A program made the position numbers and the translations under genes. DNA of 64,000 nt from NCBI RefSeq assembly GCF_005222915.1, contig NZ_STFX01000018.1:124001-188000 (forward strand), in the 5' to 3' direction. The notes beneath the pieces are model-generated. The model searched no databases and had not been told where the DNA came from. It saw only the letters and a program-made list of their open reading frames with translations. Shown one piece after another: positions 1 through 8,241 of this stretch (the first letter of the stretch is position 1; each line of letters starts with the position of its first letter). Source of the DNA: Rhizobium sp. FKL33 (GTDB lineage Bacteria > Pseudomonadota > Alphaproteobacteria > Rhizobiales > Rhizobiaceae).

Positions 1-909
1 TACAGAGCTCTCGGTCGCGTTGAAAAGCTGATCGAGTATCGCACAGCGCATTATGCAGCCTATTCGGAGGCGGCGAGTTATTTCACCAACACGCCGGCTC
101 GGGTCAAATTCCGGTTTGCCAACCCGATCATCTGCGAGCTGAAGAGCGGCGTTAAGGTGATGAGCGTCGAAGGAGCGCCGAAATTCGACTTTTTTCCCGG
201 CGACGTCATGTATGTCGCGCCCGGTCTCGAAATCGACATCGATCTCGGCGCGGCGACGCGTGACAATCCGATCGAGTGCGACTGTTTCGAAATTGAAACC
301 GGACGGCTGGAAGGCGTTCTGAGCCGTTTGAACGAACGCATGAAACGCCATGGGAACTCTGCGGCGGCGGCGCTTGATTGGTCCGCCCATTCGGTCTTGA
401 GAGGGCATGAGGCGCAGCAGTTGGGACTGTCGTCATTGATGGACCTGTTTCGGGGTCATCGCGACGTCTTCTCGGATCTCCGCATCGACGCGCGCATCGA
501 TGAGACGATCCTGAGGTTGATGCAGACCCGCACGAGCGACCTGATCGTCTTCGACCATTCCGCCCAGGATTCTGGCATTCATGCCGTCGCACATCTGATC
601 CGAGAAAACCTCGGCCGCCATCTTTCCAGCGAGGAACTCGCGCGTGCCGCGGCGCTGTCCGAAACCTCGCTTCATCGTCAGTTCCGCAAGTTTTTCGGCA
701 CCACGCCGGCGCGCTTCGCCAACAAGCTGCGCATCACGGAGGGCAAGCGCCGCCTGAGACAATCCAAAGACCCGATCGAAACCCTCGCTTTCGAACTCGG
801 CTTCTCGGACGCCAGCCATTTCAGCCGCGAATTTCGCAAGACGACCGGCGAAAGTCCGGCGGAATACCGCAAACGTCGCCAGCAGCCGCCCAATATGCTG
901 GACTGGTAG
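1..909 (+). CDS. AraC family transcriptional regulator (5' end outside window)
   Basis: The reading frame is open to the first base of the window, so the start codon lies upstream and only the last ~303 residues are visible. The N-terminal part (REGION ending near the KFDFFPGDVMYVAPG stretch) looks like a cupin-type AraC sensor domain. The last ~100 residues hold two helix-turn-helix units (around LSSEELARAAALSETSLHRQ and IETLAFELGFSDASHFSREF) followed by the usual FxxxTGESPAEYR ending. It ends 87 bp before the aldehyde dehydrogenase gene and reads the same way, so it probably controls the aldehyde dehydrogenase/GMC oxidoreductase operon. The ligand is not evident. An internal GTG/ATG at 157-160 is not the true start because homologous sensor sequence continues upstream of it. 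Confidence 0.85.
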   Translation, partial: YRALGRVEKLIEYRTAHYAAYSEAASYFTNTPARVKFRFANPIICELKSGVKVMSVEGAPKFDFFPGDVMYVAPGLEIDIDLGAATRDNPIECDCFEIETGRLEGVLSRLNERMKRHGNSAAAALDWSAHSVLRGHEAQQLGLSSLMDLFRGHRDVFSDLRIDARIDETILRLMQTRTSDLIVFDHSAQDSGIHAVAHLIRENLGRHLSSEELARAAALSETSLHRQFRKFFGTTPARFANKLRITEGKRRLRQSKDPIETLAFELGFSDASHFSREFRKTTGESPAEYRKRRQQPPNMLDW

Positions 910-996
910 CAGCGTACCAGAACCTGCAAATCCTGTTCATGGTCTCCTAGAACAAGACAGGCTTAGATCCCCTGATATGCAATCAGGGAGGAAAGC

Positions 997-2493
997 ATGT
1001 TGGACTTGATCAAGCCAATTACAGACGATGGCGTCTCTGCAACACGTAGGATGTTCATCGACGGCGCCTGGCGCGCGGCGCAGGGCGGCGCAGTTTTCGC
1101 ATCCGAGAATCCGACCACGGGAGCGATTGTCGCAAACGTCCCCGATGCCAGCGCAGCGGATGTTGAAGACGCAATAGCGGCGGCGGCGCGCGCGCAGCCA
1201 GCCTGGGCGGCCTTGCCCCCGGCAGCTCGTGCAGGCCTGTTCCACCGCGCCGCGGCTCTTTTTTCGGCTCGGCAGCAGGAATTCGCCGACATGCTGGTTG
1301 CAGAAACCGGATCGGGTTTCGGCAAGGCCATGTTCGAATGCTCGCTCATCCCGTTGGCTCTGGCGGAAGCCGCAGGCCTGACGACACGGGAGATCGGGGA
1401 AATCTATCCGAGCCAGGTGCCCGGCAAGATCAATCGGACCATGCGCGCCCCAGCCGGAGTGATCGGTGTGGTCAGTCCCTGGAATTTTCCGCTGTATCTG
1501 TCGATGCGAGGCTTCATCTACGCCGTCGCACTCGGCAACACGGCGGTTCTCAAGCCATCGGAAGACAGCCCCATCGCCGGCGGCGTGATGCTGGCCGAAC
1601 TCTTCGAGGAAGCCGGTTTTCCGCCGGGCGTCTTCAATGTCGTGACGACGTCGCGCGATGGCGCCGCCATGGTGGGTGACCAATTCGTCAATGACAAGCG
1701 CATCGCCGTCATCAGCTTTACCGGCTCCACCCGGGTCGGCCAGGCCTTGTCCACGGCTTGCGCCAATGTCTTCAAGCCCATCGTGCTGGAACTCGGCGGT
1801 AAAAATCCGATGATCGTCCTCGAGGACGCCGACCTCGATCGCGCCGTCGATCTGGCGTTCTTCGGCTCTTTCCTGCATCAGGGCCAGATCTGTATGTCCT
1901 GCGACAAGGTGCTCGTCCATCGCAGCATCATCGACGAATTCGTCAAGCGGCTGGTCGCAAAGACGATCAACTTCGTTCCGACGAACCCCGATGAACAGAC
2001 ATGCGTCATCGGCCCGATCATCAATTCTCGACAGCTTCGCCGGATAGAAACGATGGTGGAAGAAGCCGTTCGAGAGGGCGCGAAGGCGCATTGCGGCGGC
2101 GCGGCGCAAGGCCCCTACTACACCGCGACGGTGCTGACGAACGTCAATTCGTCCATGCGCGTGTGGAACGAGGAGATCTTCGGACCGGTGACGACGGTGA
2201 CGCCGTTCGACACCGAAGACGAAGCCGTCGCCCTCGCCAACGACACGCATTACGGTCTCTCCGCATCGGTGATCACCAGCAATGTTCTGCGTGGCGAGTT
2301 GCTGGCGGAGCGCATCAAGGCCGGCATGGTCCATGTCAATGACTCGACCGTGCACGACGAGCCGCATTGCCCCTTCTCCGGCCTCGGCGCGTCCGGCGGC
2401 GGCGGAAAATGGGGACCGAAGGGCGCCATTGAAGCCTTTACGGTTCAGCGCTGGATTTCAACGCAGCGTCAGGCGCATCCGCTTCCATTCTAA
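997..2493 (+). CDS. aldehyde dehydrogenase, benzaldehyde/vanillin dehydrogenase type
   Basis: 498-residue NAD(P)-dependent aldehyde dehydrogenase of normal family length. The PWNFP motif gives Asn163, LELGGK gives the general base Glu265, and FLHQGQICM gives the nucleophile Cys299. The segments SPWNFPLYLSMRG and HQGQICM, and the C-terminal GASGGGGKWG stretch, resemble benzaldehyde (XylC) and vanillin dehydrogenases more than betaine-aldehyde enzymes. A GGGAGG ribosome site precedes the ATG. It is followed by a GMC alcohol oxidoreductase, so the pair would turn an (aryl) alcohol into an aldehyde and then an acid; benzoate could feed the ben-cat cluster 4 kb downstream. The substrate is inferred from resemblance and context, not proven. 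Confidence 0.85.
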   Translation: MLDLIKPITDDGVSATRRMFIDGAWRAAQGGAVFASENPTTGAIVANVPDASAADVEDAIAAAARAQPAWAALPPAARAGLFHRAAALFSARQQEFADMLVAETGSGFGKAMFECSLIPLALAEAAGLTTREIGEIYPSQVPGKINRTMRAPAGVIGVVSPWNFPLYLSMRGFIYAVALGNTAVLKPSEDSPIAGGVMLAELFEEAGFPPGVFNVVTTSRDGAAMVGDQFVNDKRIAVISFTGSTRVGQALSTACANVFKPIVLELGGKNPMIVLEDADLDRAVDLAFFGSFLHQGQICMSCDKVLVHRSIIDEFVKRLVAKTINFVPTNPDEQTCVIGPIINSRQLRRIETMVEEAVREGAKAHCGGAAQGPYYTATVLTNVNSSMRVWNEEIFGPVTTVTPFDTEDEAVALANDTHYGLSASVITSNVLRGELLAERIKAGMVHVNDSTVHDEPHCPFSGLGASGGGGKWGPKGAIEAFTVQRWISTQRQAHPLPF

Positions 2494-2554
2494 TCTCTCA
2501 TGTCTCTGGGAAGAGGAGCCCAGGGACATGTTTGGCTTCCCGGGAGGAAAAACA

Positions 2555-4282
2555 ATGAAGATCGACATGAACCCGCTCGAACAGGGCGACAGACTCATGA
2601 CTTTGCAATCCGCGCTCGTGCATGGGCGCATCGGACGACGTGACTTTCTGCGCATGGCGGTCGCAGGCGGCGCCGCGCTTGCCACGGCTCAAGCCTGGGC
2701 GGAGGAGTTGGGCGACGCCGCCATTACCCAGCGGTACAATGCTCGGAAGCTGGCGGGTGCTTACGACTATATTGTCGTCGGTTCCGGTTCCGGCGGCGCC
2801 GTCGTCGCCGGGCGGCTGGCCGCCGAGACGAGCGCAAGCGTTCTCGTCCTCGAAGCTGGCGGCACGGACCAACTCGATGCGGTTCTCAATCCGCTGATGT
2901 GGCCGACCAACATTCGCTCGGAGCGCGACTGGGGCTATTCCGCGACGCCCTCCGCCTCCGTCAATGGTCGCTCGCTGATCCTTCCGATGGGCAAGGTGAT
3001 CGGCGGCGGCTCGTCGATCAACGTCATGATCTGGGCGCGCGGCCACAAGAACGACTTCGATTTCTGGGCGTCAGAAACCGGGGACGATGCGTGGAACTAT
3101 CGGAACGTTCTCGAAATCTACAAGCGGATCGAGGATTGGCAAGGGGTGCAGGACACCAGCCGCCGCGGCGTCGGCGGACGCTTGTTCGTGACGGACGTCC
3201 GGGACCCAAACCCGATCGCACCCGCTTTCCTTCAGGGCTGTCAGAGCGTCGGCATCCCTGTTTTCGCCGATATGAACGGGGAGATGATGGAAGGTCAAGG
3301 CGGCGCGGCGCTCGCCAATGTGCGCATCAAGGATGGCATGCGGCGCAATCTTCCCTCCGATTATCTGTGGGAGGTCTTGAAGAAACCCAACATCACCCTG
3401 CTGACGGGCGCCGTCATGCATCGTCTTGAACTCAGCGGCTCCACGGTCACGGGCGTGACATTCGAGAAGGATGGAGAGCTTCATACCGTTCAGGCAAACA
3501 GGCGCGTGGTTCTGTCCGCCGGCGCCATCAACACGCCGAAAATTCTGATGCAGTCCGGCATCGGGCCTGCCGCCCACCTGAAGGAGGTTGGCGTCAAGGT
3601 CGTCCATGATCTGCCGGGCGTCGGACAGAATTTCCAGGATCACATTCTGGCCGCAGGCTGTGTCTGGGAATACGAGACAGTTCTCCCTCCCAAGAACAGC
3701 GCCGCCGAGGCGACCTTCTTCTGGAAGTCGGATTCGTCTCTCGACACGCCCGATCTGCAACCCTTCCAGATCGAAGTTCCCTATGCCTCTGAAGTGCACG
3801 GGCCCGCTTTCTCTGTCCCGAACAATTCCTGGTCCATCGCGCCGGGTCTCGTTCGTCCCAAATCGCGGGGTCAGGTGCGTTTGACGGGAGCGGATCCTTC
3901 CGCTCCCGTTGTCATCGACGGTGGATTCCTGAAGGAGGAGGCCGACCTGAAGGCGCTGGTGCATTGCATCGATTTGTGCCGCGAGATCGGAAACTCCGAA
4001 GCTCTGCGCGATTTTGCCAAGCGCGAGGTGATGCCGGGTCCATTGAAGGGAGACGCCCTGAAGGACTTCGCGCGCAATGCAGCGGGCACCTATTTCCACG
4101 AAAGCTGCACCTGCAAGATGGGCAGGGATTCGATGTCCGTGGTCGACGGATCCCTATCGGTCTACGGAATCGACCGGCTGTCCATCGCGGACGCCTCCGT
4201 CATGCCTCGCGTGTCGACCGGCAACACCATGGCGTCCACGGTGATCATCGGAGAGCGGATGGCTGACATACTGATCGGCTGA
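2555..4282 (+). CDS. GMC family FAD-dependent alcohol oxidoreductase with Tat signal
   Basis: 575-residue glucose-methanol-choline oxidoreductase. The N-terminus carries a twin-arginine signal: GRRDFLRMA with Arg28-Arg29, a hydrophobic alanine-rich stretch and a cleavage-like AWA-EE. This implies export of the folded flavoprotein to the periplasm. The FAD Rossmann motif VVGSGSGG starts at about residue 75. The C-terminal half has the catalytic His (YFHESCTCKMG) and Asn (STGNTMAS) expected of the family. The frame is open further upstream, but the ATG at 2555 has GGGAGG seven bases before it. An aryl-alcohol or similar substrate is suggested by the preceding benzaldehyde-type dehydrogenase; polyol or choline oxidation cannot be excluded. 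Confidence 0.85.
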   Translation: MKIDMNPLEQGDRLMTLQSALVHGRIGRRDFLRMAVAGGAALATAQAWAEELGDAAITQRYNARKLAGAYDYIVVGSGSGGAVVAGRLAAETSASVLVLEAGGTDQLDAVLNPLMWPTNIRSERDWGYSATPSASVNGRSLILPMGKVIGGGSSINVMIWARGHKNDFDFWASETGDDAWNYRNVLEIYKRIEDWQGVQDTSRRGVGGRLFVTDVRDPNPIAPAFLQGCQSVGIPVFADMNGEMMEGQGGAALANVRIKDGMRRNLPSDYLWEVLKKPNITLLTGAVMHRLELSGSTVTGVTFEKDGELHTVQANRRVVLSAGAINTPKILMQSGIGPAAHLKEVGVKVVHDLPGVGQNFQDHILAAGCVWEYETVLPPKNSAAEATFFWKSDSSLDTPDLQPFQIEVPYASEVHGPAFSVPNNSWSIAPGLVRPKSRGQVRLTGADPSAPVVIDGGFLKEEADLKALVHCIDLCREIGNSEALRDFAKREVMPGPLKGDALKDFARNAAGTYFHESCTCKMGRDSMSVVDGSLSVYGIDRLSIADASVMPRVSTGNTMASTVIIGERMADILIG

Positions 4283-4369
4283 CCGGAGCAGCCATCGGCA
4301 GATGGGCGATCCACCTGCCGGCATCACTCCGGACATCGAAAACCATGTGAATTAAAAGAGGGAACAGTA

Positions 4370-4813
4370 ATGAAAATCTCGACAGATCTCGAACTGGGCG
4401 CTTCACCCTTGAAGGCTTGGAACATCTTTAAAACCTTCAGCAAGATCCATGCATGGCATCCGGCGACCGAGAACACCGTCCTGCTCGTCGGCAAAGACGG
4501 AGAACCTTTGGCCGTTCGCGAGTTCCAGATCAAGGGCGGTGGTTTCGTTATCAGCGAACTTCTGGACTATAGCGAAACGGAGATGTGGTTCACCTATCGC
4601 ATCATCAAGACCGATCTGCCGCTGAAGCACTATGTCGGCGAGATGCGCGTCACGGACAACGGCAAGGGAGGTTCGATCGTGCACTGGGAGGGTGAGTTCG
4701 AACATCCGAAAGGCAGCGAGGCGACCGCCGAGGAAAACGATCAGACTTTCGGTCTGGTTCAGGCCGTATTCCAGGGCGGGCTTGAAAACATCGAGCGTCT
4801 CGCGACCGCGTAG
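4370..4813 (+). CDS. SRPBCC superfamily protein (polyketide cyclase/START-like)
   Basis: 147-residue single-domain protein with the hallmarks of the SRPBCC (Bet v1/START-like) fold. It opens with a short beta strand, then the helix segment SPLKAWNIFKTFSKIHAWHPA, a run of strands (REFQIKGGGFVISELLDYS, MWFTYRI) and a long C-terminal helix ending GLENIERLATA. Members bind hydrophobic ligands in a central cavity; many bacterial ones have no known reaction. It has a good ribosome site (GAGGGAACAGTA before the ATG) and lies 87 bp after the GMC oxidoreductase gene in the same direction, so it is probably part of that operon. It could bind or pass on the aromatic alcohol or aldehyde. No enzymatic residues are recognisable. 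Confidence 0.7.
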   Translation: MKISTDLELGASPLKAWNIFKTFSKIHAWHPATENTVLLVGKDGEPLAVREFQIKGGGFVISELLDYSETEMWFTYRIIKTDLPLKHYVGEMRVTDNGKGGSIVHWEGEFEHPKGSEATAEENDQTFGLVQAVFQGGLENIERLATA

Positions 4814-4834
4814 AACGCCGCGTGATCATGACGT

Positions 4835-4875
4835 GATCCCTTCAAGCCGTTCAAATTGCGGGAACTGAAGGGGTC
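4835..4875 (+). terminator. stem-loop after the SRPBCC gene
   Basis: GATCCCTTCA (4835-4844) pairs with TGAAGGGGTC (4866-4875), and an inner GTTC/GAAC pair closes the loop. It lies 21 bp after the SRPBCC stop codon. There is no clear T-tract, so intrinsic termination is plausible but not certain. Confidence 0.45.
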
Positions 4876-5031
4876 GGATCAAAGGGAGAACAAGCAGGAG
4901 CGGGTTGCCATCGTCGGCCTCCCTCTCCCGACTTCGTTCTTTCGGCGCTGACCCGTCAGCAGCATATCCAGGGACAACGAACGTCGCCGGCATTTCCGAA
5001 CTTGGTCGCGCGCGTCCCTGAACCTTCGCGC

Positions 5032-5142
5032 TTACTTTTTCTCCTGATCATGGTGCCATTTGATGGCGTAAAACATGCCAATCCCCAACACCGCGAATTT
5101 GAAGGGGAAGAAAATCCAGGGGAACCAATCCCACATTTTCAT
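5032..5142 (-). CDS. 36-residue membrane protein next to DUF983 gene
   Basis: A very short frame encoding MKMWDW...HHDQEKK. It has one hydrophobic span (about residues 7-28, rich in Phe, Trp and Ile) and a charged, His-containing C-terminal tail. The gene starts 41 bp after the DUF983 stop codon on the same strand. A purine-rich GAGAG lies just before the ATG. The composition (aromatic-rich transmembrane helix with flanking charges) and operon-like placement argue that it is a real small membrane protein, not chance. The function is unknown; it may work with the DUF983 product. Confidence 0.6.
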   Translation of the reverse strand: MKMWDWFPWIFFPFKFAVLGIGMFYAIKWHHDQEKK

Positions 5143-5183
5143 ACTCTCATTTCTGTTGTCCGCTTCTTGAAAAGCGGGGCGTT

Positions 5184-5603
5184 TCATTGGCCTTGCGGTC
5201 CGATCGGTTTGGCTGGAGTGTTTGCCTCCCCACTGCGGACCAGACGCCCTTCCGCAGCCTTGAAATAGAATTGGCTGGCCACCAGCCAACCCTTGATCGG
5301 CCTCAGCGGCAGGATACAGGTGGCAAGCAGGGAGGGCAGGGTCACAAGGGCATGAACCCAGATCTCCGCATGAAACTGCACTTCCAGCCACACGCCGAGA
5401 AACACGCTTGGCACGCATGCGAAGCAGATCACGAAGAATGCCGGTCCATCAGCGGGGTCCGCAAACGAGTAATCGAGCCCGCAGGCTTCACAGGATTTCT
5501 TCAGCGTCAGAAAGCCATCGAACATATGCCCCTCACCGCATCGGGGGCATCTGCCGCGCACACCGGTTCGAAAAGGCGGAATGGGTGGATAGTTGCCGTC
5601 CAT
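5184..5603 (-). CDS. DUF983 family membrane protein
   Basis: 139-residue protein with an N-terminal zinc-ribbon-like cluster: CPRCGEG near residue 20 and CEACG about 20 residues later. Two hydrophobic segments follow (PAFFVICFACVPSVFLGVWL and HALVTLPSLLATCILPL) and then a short basic tail. This layout (four-Cys motif plus paired membrane helices) is that of DUF983 proteins, which are common in alphaproteobacteria and often sit near cytochrome oxidase assembly genes; their role is not established. The frame is open further upstream, but the ATG at 5603 has GGAG eight bases before it and begins the conserved part. No oxidase genes are nearby. Confidence 0.8.
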   Translation of the reverse strand: MDGNYPPIPPFRTGVRGRCPRCGEGHMFDGFLTLKKSCEACGLDYSFADPADGPAFFVICFACVPSVFLGVWLEVQFHAEIWVHALVTLPSLLATCILPLRPIKGWLVASQFYFKAAEGRLVRSGEANTPAKPIGPQGQ

Positions 5604-5974
5604 AACGCAAACTCCATTGATCGCATAAATCCATACATTGTTAGGACACATATCGCATATATGACTGCATATAAAGCTATCAAAATGACGCGCATGATGG
5701 AGACCATCACGCATCGCCAAAACGTCAGCCATGACGCTCAAATTAATAAGAAAAATAGAGAATATGCGACGGGCGCGACAATCACGGGCAGCCCAATTAG
5801 GTCATCCAATTCTCGACCAAAAGACGGCCCTTGATCTCGTCAAATTCTGTATAAAGATTGCATCTTTAAAGGAATTTTGACTGCATTTTGATTATCGAAA
5901 CAAACCGCGGAGGCAACCACGAGACATCCCTCGATAGCCCTGCACCGGCGCCCGCAGCTAGTCCCATGATCCCA
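5604..5974. other. 371-bp non-coding stretch between DUF983 and catR genes
   Basis: This AT-richer stretch holds the presumed promoter of the minus-strand DUF983 gene and the end of the convergent region of the LysR gene. I see no credible gene. The one clear element is a 17-bp palindrome (TAAAGAT-TGC-ATCTTTA) at 5852-5868, listed separately. Confidence 0.6.
5852..5868. promoter_or_regulatory. isolated 17-bp palindrome (operator-like)
   Basis: TAAAGAT (5852-5858), TGC (5859-5861), ATCTTTA (5862-5868): perfect seven-base arms. The size and symmetry match binding sites of dimeric regulators (MarR, TetR or GntR). It lies 249 bp upstream of the DUF983 start with no gene close by, so its target is unclear. 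Confidence 0.4.
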
Positions 5975-6904
5975 TCAAAGTTTCGGCAGGAAGTTATTGG
6001 CGAAATCCAGCCAGGGCGGATTTTCAGCGTACATTTCGCGGATCAATCGCTTGACCAGATCAATGTGAGCCGAATTGTCGCCGACGCGATGATTGAGGAT
6101 CACCGGCGAGGTCGCGTCTTTTTCCTCGATCAAGCGATAGTGCACGTCTGACCGCGTCTGGCGTGCGGAGGCTGGAATGACACACACGCCCGCTTCCGCG
6201 GCGACGAGGCCCAGCGCCGTCTGAATTTCACGAACTTCCTGTACATCCGCAGGGCGCACTTCATGATTGTTCAGCAGGTTGAGAACCTGATCGGCATAAC
6301 TTGGGCGCGGTTCTTTCGGATAAACGATCAAGCGTTCACCTTCCAGGCGTCGAATTGAGACAGGTCCACTGTCCTGTGCGAGCCGCGCCGCCTGCGGCGC
6401 CGCAATGACCAACCGTTCTTCTCTGAGAACGGTGCCGATCACATTGGGATCTCTGTGCCGCACGCGCCCGAAACCGATATCAATGCGCCCCTCCTTCAAG
6501 GCGGCGATCTGCTGCATTGAAAAAAGCTCGAGGAGTTGAATATCGAGTTCCGGCGCATGCTGGCGGAGTTTTCGCACCAGAGACGGCAGCCCGCCATAGA
6601 GCGTCGACGCGACGAAGCCGATCGAGAGAACGCTGTTCTGGTTCAGACCCACACGGCGCGTTGCATCGCGCATCTGATCAACGCGACCGAGAACCTGCAG
6701 CGCCTGCTCGTAAAAGACGCGGCCAGCGTCCGTCAGTCTCACGGGCCGGCTTTTGCGCACGATCAACGTCACGCCCAGCTCCTCTTCCAGCAACTGGATC
6801 TGCCGGCTGAGGGGCGGCTGGGCGATGTGGAGCATCTGCGCCGCGCGTGTGAAATTGCGCTCCCGGGCAACGGCGACGAAATAGCGTAGCTGGCGAAGAT
6901 CCAT
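5975..6904 (-). CDS. catR: LysR family regulator of the cat/ben genes (CatR/BenM-like)
   Basis: 309-residue LysR-type regulator of normal length. The N-terminal winged helix (MDLRQLRYFVAVARERNFTRAA, then LHIAQPPLSRQIQLLEEELG) is followed by an effector-binding domain. It is divergent from catB, and the 156-bp gap contains a perfect ATAC-N7-GTAT sequence, the consensus bound by BenM and CatM in Acinetobacter. That arrangement is classic for a regulator that responds to cis,cis-muconate (CatM/CatR) or benzoate plus muconate (BenM). It probably activates the catBCA-ben operon and represses itself. Which effector it binds cannot be read from the sequence alone. Confidence 0.85.
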   Translation of the reverse strand: MDLRQLRYFVAVARERNFTRAAQMLHIAQPPLSRQIQLLEEELGVTLIVRKSRPVRLTDAGRVFYEQALQVLGRVDQMRDATRRVGLNQNSVLSIGFVASTLYGGLPSLVRKLRQHAPELDIQLLELFSMQQIAALKEGRIDIGFGRVRHRDPNVIGTVLREERLVIAAPQAARLAQDSGPVSIRRLEGERLIVYPKEPRPSYADQVLNLLNNHEVRPADVQEVREIQTALGLVAAEAGVCVIPASARQTRSDVHYRLIEEKDATSPVILNHRVGDNSAHIDLVKRLIREMYAENPPWLDFANNFLPKL

Positions 6905-6927
6905 GCGGCAAACTCTACTTCAAATCA

Positions 6928-6942
6928 TAACCAAACAGGTAT
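6928..6942. promoter_or_regulatory. second, imperfect CatR/BenM-type site
   Basis: TAAC-N7-GTAT at 6928-6942 shares the ACC-N5-GGT core with the perfect site at 6989-7003. The two centres are 61 bp (about six helical turns) apart. LysR regulators of this class often bind a repression and an activation site in tandem. This copy lies 24 bp before the catR start, fitting autorepression. Confidence 0.45.
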
Positions 6943-6988
6943 ATTGCGGCGCAACATCGATCACACCCAGTCGCTTGCGACGCACTTG

Positions 6989-7003
6989 ATACCTTCTTGG
7001 TAT
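6989..7003. promoter_or_regulatory. CatM/BenM-type operator ATAC-N7-GTAT
   Basis: The bases read ATAC CTTCTTG GTAT, an exact match to the ATAC-N7-GTAT consensus and to the general T-N11-A rule for LysR sites. It lies between the divergent catR and catB genes, 58 bp before the catB start. Confidence 0.8.
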
Positions 7004-7060
7004 GACAGTAAACGCAAATGGTGTTGGACGCAAAGCCCGGCGGGCTGCATTGTCCTTGGC

Positions 7061-8230
7061 ATGAACACGACCTTCAAATCCATCACGCCGGTATCGATTT
7101 CACCCGCCATTGTGGAGCGGATCGAAACCGTCATCCTCGACCTGCCGACGATCCGGCCGCACAAACTGTCGGTGGCCACGATGACCGGCCAGACCCTGAT
7201 GCTCGTCAAAATCCATTGCAGTGACGGCGTCATCGGCATTGGTGAAGGCGCGACGATCGGCGGGCTGGCCTATGGCGGCGAGAGCCCCGAAAGCATGAAG
7301 CTCGCCATCGACACGTATTTTCGGCCGGTCCTGGTCGGACAGGACGCCACCCGGATTCAAGCTCTGATGGGTCGGCTTGCGAAGATGGTCAAGGAAAACC
7401 GCTTTGCGAAATCCGCCGTCGAAACCGCCCTTATGGATGCGCAAGGCAAACGGTTGGGCCTACCGGTCAGCGAATTGATCGGCGGACGGTGTCGTGATCG
7501 TCTTCCGGTCGCCTGGACGCTGGCGTCCGGCGATACGTCGAAGGACATCGCCGAAGCCGAACAGATGCTCGACAGCCGTCGCCACCGGATCTTCAAACTC
7601 AAGATCGGTCTTCGCAATCTGCATGACGACATCGCCCATGTTGCGGCGATTAAACGGGCGCTCGGCGATCGCGGCGCTGTGCGCGTCGACGTGAACATGG
7701 CCTGGAGCGAGACACAGGCCGCTTACGGAATGGCCGCATTGGCTGCTGCGGGATGTGAATTGGTCGAGCAACCGGTCTCGTCGACTTCGGCGCTGGCAAG
7801 GCTGGTGCGACGGTTCCCGATCGCGCTGATGGCGGACGAATCTCTGACCGGCCCCGAATCCGCCTTCGAGGTCGCCAAGGTTCACGGCGCCGATGTCTTT
7901 GCCGTCAAACTCGAACAGAGCGGCGGTCTGTTCAACGCCTTGCGTGTGGCGGCGATTGCCGATGCCGCTGGCATCGGTCTCTACGGCGGCACCATGCTGG
8001 AAGGCCCTATCGGCACCATTGCCTCTGCACAGGTGTTTTCCACCTTCCCGAATTTGGAATGGGGCACTGAGCTATTCGGCCCGCTGCTGTTGACCGAAGA
8101 AATTCTGCGCGAACCGCTCGTCTACAGCGACTTCGAACTGACGGTCCCCAATGGACCGGGCCTCGGGATCGAACTCGATGACGATCGTGTCGCTTTCTTC
8201 GCCCGCAACGGGCTCAATCGCGGAAACTGA
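7061..8230 (+). CDS. catB: muconate cycloisomerase
   Basis: 389-residue enolase-superfamily enzyme converting cis,cis-muconate to (+)-muconolactone. The diagnostic residues are all present: the KxK acid/base lysines Lys179 and Lys181 (IFKLKIG), and metal ligands Asp210 (RVDVN), Glu236 (VEQP) and Asp259 (ADES). The N-terminal IRPHKL and MTGQT segments are typical of CatB. The frame is open upstream to 6944, but homology begins near the ATG at 7061, which lies just beyond the operator; the ribosome site there is weak. It is the first gene of the cat-ben operon, with catC 11 bp downstream. Confidence 0.93.
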   Translation: MNTTFKSITPVSISPAIVERIETVILDLPTIRPHKLSVATMTGQTLMLVKIHCSDGVIGIGEGATIGGLAYGGESPESMKLAIDTYFRPVLVGQDATRIQALMGRLAKMVKENRFAKSAVETALMDAQGKRLGLPVSELIGGRCRDRLPVAWTLASGDTSKDIAEAEQMLDSRRHRIFKLKIGLRNLHDDIAHVAAIKRALGDRGAVRVDVNMAWSETQAAYGMAALAAAGCELVEQPVSSTSALARLVRRFPIALMADESLTGPESAFEVAKVHGADVFAVKLEQSGGLFNALRVAAIADAAGIGLYGGTMLEGPIGTIASAQVFSTFPNLEWGTELFGPLLLTEEILREPLVYSDFELTVPNGPGLGIELDDDRVAFFARNGLNRGN

Positions 8231-8241
8231 GGACATACGCC

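Noticed and set aside
937-2367. A 476-codon minus-strand frame opposite the first aldehyde dehydrogenase
   Set aside because: Shadow of a gene with complete catalytic motifs.
2282-2554. Longer N-terminus for the Tat-signal GMC oxidoreductase
   Set aside because: It would overlap the aldehyde dehydrogenase gene, lacks a ribosome site, and would place the Tat signal internally.
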